Positions 50,045-58,039 of a DNA stretch of 64,000 bases are shown in pieces; positions within the stretch are counted from its first letter, which is position 1; each line of letters starts with the position of its first letter. The translations under genes were made by a program, and so were the position numbers. The stretch spans positions 1-64,000 of the forward strand of contig DATIWF010000062.1 of NCBI GenBank assembly GCA_035519535.1, in the 5' to 3' direction. Source of the DNA: DATEGZ01 sp035519535 (GTDB lineage Bacteria > Acidobacteriota > Vicinamibacteria > Vicinamibacterales > SCN-69-37). The notes beneath the pieces are model-generated. The model had not been told where the DNA came from, made no database searches, and saw nothing but the letters and a program-made list of their open reading frames with translations.

Positions 50045-53022
50045 CGAATCGGCTCTCCCTTCTTCACCTGCGGCAGGCCGGTGGCCATCCACTCCGGCTG
50101 CGGCGTGCCTTTGAGATAGTGATCGAAGAACTGCTTCATCCGCACCTGGAAATCCTTCTGGTTTTCCGTCTTCGCCAGGTGATGCGGTTCGTCCGGATAG
50201 GACAGGAAAATGACCTGCTTTCCGGTCCGCCGCGCCGCATTGTAGAACTCGAGGCCCTGGTCCCAGTCCACCGCGCCGTCCGCGGTGCCTTGCAGGATCA
50301 TGAACGGCGTCTGGATCTTCGTCACGTTGAAAATCGGCGACTCGCTCTCGTACAGGTCCTTCGCGTTCCACGGCGTGACGTTGGCGCCCATCCGGCCCTG
50401 GCTCGTCTCGAGGATGCCGCCGTTCCACGCGCCCGTCGACTTGTACAGCTCGCCATACATGCTGATCAGGTCCGTCAGCGGCGCGCCGGTGACCACCGCC
50501 GCGAAGATGTTCGTCTGCGTCAGAATGAACGACGACTCGTACCCGCCCCAGCTGTGTCCCTGCAGGCCGATGTGCGCCGGATCGGCGTAGCCGAGCGCGA
50601 TGACCTTCTTCACCGCCGCCGTGACGCAATCGAGCGCCGACGTGCCGGGGTGGCCGATGTCGTAGACGATGTCGGGCTCGAGGACGAGGTAGCCGTCGCT
50701 CGCGTAGGCGCTCATGTGCGGGCGATCGTCGTACACCGGCATCGAGAACTGGTGATGCGTGTTGGACAGCAGCTCGTAGATATAGACGAGCATCGGGTAC
50801 TGCTTGCCCGCCTGATAGCCCGCAGGCAGCGTCAGCGTGGCCTGAAGCTTGCGGCCCTTGCTGTTCGTGTAGTCGACGAGCACCCGCTTGCCCCACGCGT
50901 ACTCGGAAATCTGCGGGTTCGCATCGGTGATCTTCCGCGGCGCGGCGAACGACGAGTCGCTGACCCAGTAGTCGGGAAACTCCTCGAACGTCTGCTGCGT
51001 GAACATCACGCGGTCCGCGTCCTTTGCTTTTTGCGCCCCGCCGATGCTCTTGTCGGCCCAGATGAGCGGCGTCGGCTTGCCGCCGCCGGCGGGCAGGCGC
51101 CAGTAGCCGGATTTCTTCGTCCACTCCCCGTACGCGGTGAGCGTTTGGGGCTGCGACAGGTCGATGCCTTCGTCGGCGCCGCCCGCCCCGGCGAAGCCGC
51201 CGCCCCCGCCCCGTCCGCCGCGCCCGCCGCCGGCACCGAGCCGGGCCAGTCGCAGCTGCACCTGATCGGCGGCGCCGGCTGCCGCCGTGAGATTGGTCCC
51301 GCGCCCGCCGTCGAGCGGCTGCGACCACACGTCGAACTTGTCGTAGAGCAGCACGGACTTGCCGTCCTTCGCCCAGCCCGCGACGCCCCAGATCGGCTTC
51401 TCGGCCGCCTGATCGTTGTCGGTGTTGATGAAGTTCGCGCCGCCGGCGTCCACGCGCGCGGCCCTGCCCGTCTCGAGGTTGTACGCCATCACGTGCTGGC
51501 TCTCGAGATACAGGAACCACTTGCTGTCGGACGACGAGCCCATCGCGCGCAAGAGGCGCTTCGCGATGAGGGTGCGCGCGCCGGTCGCGGTGTCGATCCT
51601 GTAGTAGTCGGCGCGGGCCGGCTGGCCTTCGGAGAAGTCATGCTCGTAGGGGGTCGGGTCGCGCCCGATTGCCCAGCGATCGTCCGCCGTCGGCGTGACC
51701 GTCTTGATCGAGGCGTCTGCGAGCTGCAGGAACTTCTTCGACGCGACCATCAGCACCGAGGCGAGCGTCGCCCGGCGCTCCTGTCCGACGCGGAGGATCT
51801 GCTCGGACTGCAGCTCGACGTCCTTCCAGTGATAGATGTCGAGATTCGCCTGCGGCTCGGTCGCCTCGGGCCGTGAGTCTTCTTGTGCCCGGATGCCGAC
51901 GAACACGCGGCTGCCGTCCTTGCTCCAGCGCGGCGTGGTGTACTCGCTCAGGACGAAGCCTTTCGGGAAGGTCGCGTCCTGGCCGGGATCCCACTCGAGC
52001 GCCGAGGGCTGCGCCGCGGCGGCGTCGGTCCACGCGAGCAGGACGTTCTCCTTCTCGACCTTGCCGTCCGGCTTCTGGCCGCGGAGCGCCGCCAGCCGCG
52101 TGGACGCATCGCCCCACGACAGGCCGTCGTAGTCCTTCGCGGCGCTGTCGAGCGCGCGCGTTTCACCGGTCGCGAGGTTCGCGACGTAGACGCCGTTGCC
52201 CATGTGATTCGCCGCGTCTACGGTGTACGCCAGGAGCTTCCCGCCGTCGTCGAAGTCGTACTGATTCACGTTGCCGATGTTCTGGGTGACGCCCGTGGCG
52301 AGGCGACGCAGCAGAAGATCGCTGCCCCGGTGCGAGGTGTCGCCCGCGGCGCCGTTGACCTTGATTGCGATCCAGGCCGAGCCCTTGGAGAACTGATAGC
52401 CGCCGGCGTTGGGCACGTCGAACTTCGCGCCGGTCGTCAGGTCGAGCAGCTCGAATCGGCGAACGGTGTCGGCGTTCGCATTGGCGCCGGTCTGCGGTGC
52501 GGCGCCGGGCTCGGTGCTGCCGCCGCGCTGGGGCGGCGCCGCGCCGCGGGCGCCGCCGCGGGCGCCCCCGGCGCCGCGTCCGCGTCCGGCGGCCCGCGCC
52601 GGCGGATTCACGTAGTAGCCGATCCAGCGGCTGTCGTCCGAGAACTGCACGGCCGCGCCGCCGCCCCCGCCGCCACGCCCGCCGCCGCGCCCGCCTCCGC
52701 CAGCCGCCGAGCCGACCGGAATCGTGTAGAGCTTGTCGCCATCGAGTTGCTTGACGAACAGCGTCTCGTCGCCGTCGTTGGGCGAGTACGTATACGTCGC
52801 CCACTTGCCGTCGTCGCTGATCGCCGTCGACGTGATGCGCTTCCACGGACCGTAGTCCGCCAGCGTCAGCACTTTCTTGCCGTCCGGTGCGGTCTTGGGT
52901 GCGGCCGCCGGCGGGTTGGCGTCGGCGCGCTGTCGTGCCGCCGGTGCTGCGGGCCAGAAGACGAGCGCCAGGGACAGAACGCACCCCAGGCGGGTGAGAT
53001 GTTTCAGGGATGTGACGGTCAT
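50041..53022 (-). CDS. Secreted S9-family (prolyl oligopeptidase-like) peptidase with Gly-rich inserts
   Basis: A 993-residue protein with a signal peptide to about residue 28. A beta-propeller (about 40-700) is interrupted by low-complexity Gly/Arg inserts: one starts GGGGRGGGRGG at about 105, one RGRGAGGARGG at about 147, and a third GGRGGRGGGGGFAG near 630. The catalytic alpha/beta hydrolase has Ser in LQGHSWGGYESSFI, Asp in QGTADGAVDWDQG and His in PDEPHHLAK, so the triad is intact. It degrades peptides outside the cytoplasm. It is coupled to the MBL gene. Confidence 0.9.
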   Translation of the reverse strand: MTVTSLKHLTRLGCVLSLALVFWPAAPAARQRADANPPAAAPKTAPDGKKVLTLADYGPWKRITSTAISDDGKWATYTYSPNDGDETLFVKQLDGDKLYTIPVGSAAGGGGRGGGRGGGGGGAAVQFSDDSRWIGYYVNPPARAAGRGRGAGGARGGARGAAPPQRGGSTEPGAAPQTGANANADTVRRFELLDLTTGAKFDVPNAGGYQFSKGSAWIAIKVNGAAGDTSHRGSDLLLRRLATGVTQNIGNVNQYDFDDGGKLLAYTVDAANHMGNGVYVANLATGETRALDSAAKDYDGLSWGDASTRLAALRGQKPDGKVEKENVLLAWTDAAAAQPSALEWDPGQDATFPKGFVLSEYTTPRWSKDGSRVFVGIRAQEDSRPEATEPQANLDIYHWKDVELQSEQILRVGQERRATLASVLMVASKKFLQLADASIKTVTPTADDRWAIGRDPTPYEHDFSEGQPARADYYRIDTATGARTLIAKRLLRAMGSSSDSKWFLYLESQHVMAYNLETGRAARVDAGGANFINTDNDQAAEKPIWGVAGWAKDGKSVLLYDKFDVWSQPLDGGRGTNLTAAAGAADQVQLRLARLGAGGGRGGRGGGGGFAGAGGADEGIDLSQPQTLTAYGEWTKKSGYWRLPAGGGKPTPLIWADKSIGGAQKAKDADRVMFTQQTFEEFPDYWVSDSSFAAPRKITDANPQISEYAWGKRVLVDYTNSKGRKLQATLTLPAGYQAGKQYPMLVYIYELLSNTHHQFSMPVYDDRPHMSAYASDGYLVLEPDIVYDIGHPGTSALDCVTAAVKKVIALGYADPAHIGLQGHSWGGYESSFILTQTNIFAAVVTGAPLTDLISMYGELYKSTGAWNGGILETSQGRMGANVTPWNAKDLYESESPIFNVTKIQTPFMILQGTADGAVDWDQGLEFYNAARRTGKQVIFLSYPDEPHHLAKTENQKDFQVRMKQFFDHYLKGTPQPEWMATGLPQVKKGEPIR

Positions 53023-53157
53023 GGCAGGGACTCCCTTGGGTGGCCCGATCCTAATCCACGTCGCGCCGTCGCGGCGCGTCCGCCACCCCCAACCCGGAAC
53101 CCGGCGTCGTCGTCAAACGTATCGTTGGATTACTGAGCTCCTCGGAGGGAGGCGGGC

Positions 53158-53325
53158 ATGTCGTTCTTGAAAAAGCTCCTTGGCAAGGCTGAACCACCGA
53201 AGACGCGCGTGCGGATTTGCGTGGAATGTGGCATGCCCGTTGCCGAACACAAGGCGTGGTGCTCGATCTACCGCGGGCAGCTCGAGATGCAGGCCGCCAA
53301 GCCGGCCGGGGCGCCGCGGAACTAG
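53158..53325 (+). CDS. Cys-rich 55-residue microprotein
   Basis: Starts MSFLKKLLGKAEPPKTRVRI after a clear GGAGGGAGG. The core CVECGMPVAEHKAWC has two Cys, a His and a further Cys spaced as in a small treble-clef or zinc ribbon. It has a basic amphipathic N-terminus and an Ala/Pro-rich tail. No family recognised. It stands alone between the divergent S9 gene and the radical SAM gene. Confidence 0.7.
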   Translation: MSFLKKLLGKAEPPKTRVRICVECGMPVAEHKAWCSIYRGQLEMQAAKPAGAPRN

Positions 53326-53349
53326 GCCCGAGGCGGTCGGCCTCCGGCC
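53325..53349 (+). terminator. Candidate hairpin after the microprotein
   Basis: GGCC/GGCC and GAGGC/GCCTC arms around a 5-nt loop start at the last base of the stop codon. No U-run follows, so termination efficiency is uncertain. The rest of 53350-53487 is non-coding. Confidence 0.4.
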
Positions 53350-53487
53350 CCAGGACAGCCTCAAGTCAGACTCACTCGCTGGCCGTTCGGACTCGCGCCG
53401 GGCGCTCCGCGCCGGCGCGCCGCACGCCGCACGAAGCACCAAGCACTCGGCACCCGCCCCGTGGTGCTATCCTCACAAGACCGCCCC

Positions 53488-55032
53488 ATGAACGTCCTGC
53501 TGTTCTCGATGCCGGACTCGTTCGAGCACACGCCGACGATAGCGATGCGGATGCCCAACGGCGCGCTCGCCTCGCTCGCCGGCAACGTCGATCCGCACCA
53601 TCGCGTGGCGATCGCGGATCTCGTGCTCGTGCAGTCGGCGGTGCCGCAGACGGTGGAGCGTCTCGTCCGGTCGATCGCGCCAGACGTCGTCGGGTTGTCG
53701 GTCATGACGTTTCAGCGTCACACGGCGCGGAAGGTGATCGCGCTCGTGCGCGCGCTGCGCCCTGAGGCGCGCGTCGTCGTCGGCGGCTACGATCCGAGCC
53801 TGGCCTCGCACGTCTACGAAGATCCGGCGTTCAACGTGGATGTCATCGTGCGCGGCGAGGGCGACCACACGTTCCGGGAGCTGCTGCGGGCGATCGAATC
53901 TGGCGGCGATCTGTCGGCGATTCCCGGGCTGTCGTATCGCGACGGCGCGCGGTTCGTGCGTAATCCGGATCGGCCGGTGAGCCACCTCGACGGCGACGTG
54001 CGGCCGCCCAATCGCGCCGCGCGCGTGCTCGGCGGCTACACCCTGCTCGGCCGGCCGATTGACATCGTCGAGACGTCGCGCGGCTGCACGTACGACTGCA
54101 GCTTCTGCTCGATCATCGAGATGCGCGGCCGGAACTTCCACACCTGGGCGTTCGACCGCGTGATCGCGGACATCGCGGACGCGAAGGCTCGCGGGGCGCG
54201 GGCGGTGTTCATCGTCGACGACAACATCACGCTCAATGTCGCGCGCTTCAAGGGCCTGTGCCGCGCGATCATCGACGCGGGCCACGACGACATCGACTAC
54301 GTCGTGCAGGCCATGACGAGCGCCATCGCCTCGAGCGGCGACGAGCTGGCCCGGCTCATGCGCCGGGCCGGATTCCGCTACGTCTTTCTCGGGATCGAGA
54401 ACGTGCTCGACCAGGACCTCGCGTTCCTGCGCGCGAAAGCGAAGAACGTGCAGCGCGAGGGCGGACGAGCGGTGGGCAGCGCGACGCTCACCGCGGTCAC
54501 GCTGCTTCGCCGGCACGGCATGCAGGTCGTGGGCGGGCTCATCGTCGGCAGTCCCGACGACACGCGCGAGTCGATCGACGCCAATCTCGAGTTCGCGCGG
54601 CGGTACGTGGACTGGCCCTACATCCAGCATCCGACGCCGTACCCCGGCACGCCGATGACGAAGGATTTCCGGGATCGGAATCTCATCGTCAACGAGGCCG
54701 TCGAGGAGTACGACGGGACGACCGCGGTCGTGCGCACGGAGCACCTGAGCGCCGAGGACGTCGAGTTCATGCGCTGGCGCGCCGAGCGCTGGATGAAGGT
54801 CCGGCACATGCCGGCGGCGCTGGCGCACGACACGTGGTTCGTGCTCACGCACTGGCACCGCATGCTGCAGCACACGTTCCGCGGATCGACGGTGCGGACG
54901 TGGCTGGGCCTCGAGCCCGAGCGCGAGGCGTTCCGCCGATACAAGGCGATTCGCCGCAGGGAGCGCGAGTTCTTTCCGACCGACGCGCCGCCCTTGTCTG
55001 CCTCCACATTTTCTGCCACAGTCCGGGCGTGA
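53488..55032 (+). CDS. B12-binding-type radical SAM enzyme
   Basis: A 514-residue protein. The N-terminal cobalamin-binding-like Rossmann domain (about 1-130) contains VVGLSVMTFQRHTAR and VVVGGYDPSLA. The radical SAM domain follows, with the 4Fe-4S ligands Cys200, Cys204 and Cys207 in RGCTYDCSFCSI. The C-terminus matches DUF4070-like helices. The chemistry is unknown; relatives methylate or rearrange lipids and antibiotics. The DxHxxG cobalamin motif is not obvious, so base-off B12 binding is uncertain. It overlaps glgB by GTGA. Confidence 0.85.
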   Translation: MNVLLFSMPDSFEHTPTIAMRMPNGALASLAGNVDPHHRVAIADLVLVQSAVPQTVERLVRSIAPDVVGLSVMTFQRHTARKVIALVRALRPEARVVVGGYDPSLASHVYEDPAFNVDVIVRGEGDHTFRELLRAIESGGDLSAIPGLSYRDGARFVRNPDRPVSHLDGDVRPPNRAARVLGGYTLLGRPIDIVETSRGCTYDCSFCSIIEMRGRNFHTWAFDRVIADIADAKARGARAVFIVDDNITLNVARFKGLCRAIIDAGHDDIDYVVQAMTSAIASSGDELARLMRRAGFRYVFLGIENVLDQDLAFLRAKAKNVQREGGRAVGSATLTAVTLLRRHGMQVVGGLIVGSPDDTRESIDANLEFARRYVDWPYIQHPTPYPGTPMTKDFRDRNLIVNEAVEEYDGTTAVVRTEHLSAEDVEFMRWRAERWMKVRHMPAALAHDTWFVLTHWHRMLQHTFRGSTVRTWLGLEPEREAFRRYKAIRRREREFFPTDAPPLSASTFSATVRA

Positions 55033-56972
55033 GCCCGGATTCGTCAGCGGCCTCGTCCGGCCGCATCATCACGGACTACGAGGCGTACCTCTTCGGCGAG
55101 GGCCACTGGCTGCGCGCGTGGGAGAAGATGGGCGCGCGTCCCGCCGAGGTCGAGGGCCGCGCCGGATTCTCGTTCGTGGTCTGGGCGCCAAACGCGCGGC
55201 GCGTGGCCGTGGTGGGCGACTTCAATCAGTGGGACGGCCGCGCGCACCCGATGCGCAATCTGGGCGCGAGCGGGTTGTGGGAGACGTTCGTGCCCGGCCT
55301 GGGCGAGGGCGCCGTCTACAAGTTCGAGGTCCAGCCCGTGCAGGGGCCGACGCTCACGCGCGCCGATCCGTTCGCACTCTGCGCCGAGCTGCCGCCGCAG
55401 ACGGCATCGATTACCAGCCATCTGCACGGCTACGCCTGGCGCGACGACGAGTGGATGGCGTCACGCCGTCGTCACGATGGCGGCGCGGCGCTGGATCGTC
55501 CGATGGCGATCTACGAGGTGCATCCGGGATCCTGGCGACGCCGCGCGGACGACGGCAATCGGCGGCTGACCTGGCGCGAGCTGGCCGCCGAGCTGGTGCC
55601 GTACGTGAAGCGACTCGGCTTCACGCACGTCGAGCTCCTGCCGGTCATGGAGCACCCGTTCGACGGCTCGTGGGGCTACCAGGTCACGGGGTTCTTCGCG
55701 CCGACGTCGCGGTACGGATCGCCCGACGACTTCCGCTTCTTCGTCGACGAGTGCCACCTCCACGGGATCGGCGTGCTCCTCGACTGGGTGCCGGGCCACT
55801 TCCCGAAGGACATCCACGGGCTGATCCGGTTCGACGGCACGGCGCTCTACGAGCACGAGGATCCGCGCCAGGGCGAGCACCAGGACTGGGGCACGCTCAT
55901 CTTCAACTACAGCCGCCATGAGGTCCGCAATTTTCTCCTCGCGAGCGCGCTGTACTGGCTCGAGTCGTTTCACGCGGACGGGCTGCGCGTGGACGCCGTC
56001 GCGTCGATGATCTACCTCGACTATTCGCGCAAGGCCGACGAATGGGTCCCGAACAAGTACGGCGGCCGTGAGAATCTCGATGCGATCGATTTTCTCCGCG
56101 AGCTGAACACGCTCACGCACGCGCACCAGCCGGGCACGGTGATGATTGCCGAGGAGTCCACGGCGTTTCCCGCCGTGAGCCGGCCGACCTGGGTCGGCGG
56201 GCTCGGTTTCACGTTCAAGTGGAACATGGGCTGGATGAACGACATTCTCACCTACGTCAGCAAGGACCCGCTCTATCGCCGCTGGGAGCACCGCCACCTC
56301 ACGTTCTCGATGCTGTACGCGTGGAACGAGAACTTCGTGCTGCCGTTCTCGCACGACGAAGTCGTGCACGGCAAGGGCTCGATGATCGGCAAGGCGCCGG
56401 GCGACGCGTGGCAGAAGGCGGCCACGCTCCGCGTGCTGTACTCGTTCATGTACGCGCATCCGGGCAAGAAGCTCTTGTTCATGGGCGGCGAGTTCGGCCA
56501 GTGGCACGAGTGGAACCACGACGCGTCCCTCGACTGGCACCTGCTCGGCCACCCGCTCCACGCCGGCCTGCAACGCTTCGTCGAGGATCTGAACCGGCTG
56601 TACGCCGCCGAGCCCGCGCTGCACGAGATCGACTTCGACCCGTCGGGCTTCGAGTGGATCGACTGCAACGACTACGAGTCGAGCGTGATCTCGCTGATGC
56701 GCCACGGACGGGCGGAGGGCGACCGCGTCGTGGTCGTGCTGAACTGGACGCCGCTCGTCCGCGCCGGGTACCGCGTCGGCGTGCCGGAGCCCGGCTATTA
56801 CAAGGAGCTGCTCAACAGCGATGCCGAGTACTACGCGGGCAGCAACGTCGGCAATAAAGGCGGGCTGTTCGCCGACGCGGTGGCGGCGCACGGCCACGTG
56901 CAGTCGCTCAACCTCACGCTTCCGCCGCTTGGGGCGCTGTTCCTGAAGCGCGACGCGCCGCCAGAAGCCTGA
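55029..56972 (+). CDS. glgB: 1,4-alpha-glucan branching enzyme
   Basis: A 647-residue GH13 enzyme. The N-terminal CBM48 contains VVWAPNARRVAVVGDFNQW. The catalytic barrel holds the conserved GWGYQVTGFFAPTSR-like GSWGYQVTGFFAPTSRYG, the nucleophile Asp in DGLRVDAVASM, the acid Glu in VMIAEESTAFP and Asp in PFSHDEVVHGKGSM. It makes alpha-1,6 branches in glycogen. GTG start overlapping the stop of the radical SAM gene. A longer upstream frame exists but is out of the enzyme's fold. No other glg gene is in the window. Confidence 0.95.
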   Translation: MSPDSSAASSGRIITDYEAYLFGEGHWLRAWEKMGARPAEVEGRAGFSFVVWAPNARRVAVVGDFNQWDGRAHPMRNLGASGLWETFVPGLGEGAVYKFEVQPVQGPTLTRADPFALCAELPPQTASITSHLHGYAWRDDEWMASRRRHDGGAALDRPMAIYEVHPGSWRRRADDGNRRLTWRELAAELVPYVKRLGFTHVELLPVMEHPFDGSWGYQVTGFFAPTSRYGSPDDFRFFVDECHLHGIGVLLDWVPGHFPKDIHGLIRFDGTALYEHEDPRQGEHQDWGTLIFNYSRHEVRNFLLASALYWLESFHADGLRVDAVASMIYLDYSRKADEWVPNKYGGRENLDAIDFLRELNTLTHAHQPGTVMIAEESTAFPAVSRPTWVGGLGFTFKWNMGWMNDILTYVSKDPLYRRWEHRHLTFSMLYAWNENFVLPFSHDEVVHGKGSMIGKAPGDAWQKAATLRVLYSFMYAHPGKKLLFMGGEFGQWHEWNHDASLDWHLLGHPLHAGLQRFVEDLNRLYAAEPALHEIDFDPSGFEWIDCNDYESSVISLMRHGRAEGDRVVVVLNWTPLVRAGYRVGVPEPGYYKELLNSDAEYYAGSNVGNKGGLFADAVAAHGHVQSLNLTLPPLGALFLKRDAPPEA

Positions 56973-57016
56973 AGGGCCTGTCGATCGCCCTTGTGACGCG
57001 CCCTCGACTGCGCGAC

Positions 57017-58039
57017 TCAGGACAGCGTCTGCCGCGCGATCCGCAGCCGCAGCTCGCGCACGTCGTCGCCCCGCACCTCGCGCAGCGCCGCCGTGACGAG
57101 CGCCTTGACCATCCGCTTGCGCCAGACGAGCTCGAAGTCGGTGTTGTCCATCGGCTTGGCGATGTCGTACGCGGCGTCGGCCGCCGCGGCAATGACATCG
57201 TCGGTCAGGGCGCGCCCGATCAGCAGCTCGGGGGCTTTCGCCGAGAGCAGCGGCCGCGAGGCCACGGCGCCGAGCGCCAGGCGCGCTTCGACGACGTGAT
57301 CGCCGTCGAGCCGGACGGCCACCGCCGCCGACGCGACGGGGAAGTCGAACGACCCGCGCCGGCGGAGCTTCCAATACGCGCTCAGCCACCCGGTCTGATC
57401 AGGAACGATCACGTCCGTGACCAGCTCGTCGGGCCGGCGAGTGAGGTACCGCATGCCGTCGTTCTGATAGAGGTCGCCGACGCTCACGACGCGCTCCCCG
57501 GCAGCTGACGCGAGACGCACGCGCGCGCCGAGCGCGACCAGCATCGGCGCCGTGTCAGTGGACGACACGGCCAGGCACCGCGGGCTCGACGTCGCGACCC
57601 AGCACGTCTTGCCGTCCTTCTTCAGGCAGAAGTCGATGGCTTTGCGCCATTCGAGGCTTTGGTCGTAGTAGGTGCAGCGCGTGTCGAGGCACAGGTTGCC
57701 GCCGATCGTGCCCATGTTGCGCAGATGCGGTGTGGCGACCTGCGCGGCGGCCTGCCAGAGGCCCGGGCACCGCGCGCGCAGCCGGTCGTCGCGCACGATC
57801 TCGGTCAGCGTCACGCCGGCGCCGATCGTGAACCCGGCGCCGTTGCGAATCGCCTTGAGCGCGTCGATGCCGCGAAGCGCGATGACCGTGCGCGGCGTCT
57901 GCTGGCGCCGCTTCATGTTCGGAATCAGATCCGTGCCGCCCGCGAGCAGCATCGTGTCAGCCGGCGATTCGGCCAGCCACGCGACGGCGTCCTCGACGCT
58001 GCGCGGCGCGCGGAACCGGAACGGCGGCAAGCGCATCAT
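57017..58039 (-). CDS. hcrB: 4-hydroxybenzoyl-CoA reductase-like FAD subunit (beta) with 4Fe-4S insert
   Basis: A 340-residue medium subunit of the xanthine oxidase family. FAD-binding motifs are MLLAGGTDLIPNMKRR and HLRNMGTIGGNLCLDT. An insert contains Cys122, Cys138, Cys146 and Cys155. The 16/8/9 spacing is what I recall for the extra low-potential 4Fe-4S cluster of Thauera HcrB, absent in other family members. The ATG overlaps the stop of the large subunit. The last gene of the operon. Confidence 0.85.
   Translation of the reverse strand: MMRLPPFRFRAPRSVEDAVAWLAESPADTMLLAGGTDLIPNMKRRQQTPRTVIALRGIDALKAIRNGAGFTIGAGVTLTEIVRDDRLRARCPGLWQAAAQVATPHLRNMGTIGGNLCLDTRCTYYDQSLEWRKAIDFCLKKDGKTCWVATSSPRCLAVSSTDTAPMLVALGARVRLASAAGERVVSVGDLYQNDGMRYLTRRPDELVTDVIVPDQTGWLSAYWKLRRRGSFDFPVASAAVAVRLDGDHVVEARLALGAVASRPLLSAKAPELLIGRALTDDVIAAAADAAYDIAKPMDNTDFELVWRKRMVKALVTAALREVRGDDVRELRLRIARQTLS

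Noticed and set aside
54258..55028. N-terminal extension of glgB
   Set aside because: The frame lies inside the radical SAM gene, has no homology to the enzyme and is preceded by a normal start at 55029.
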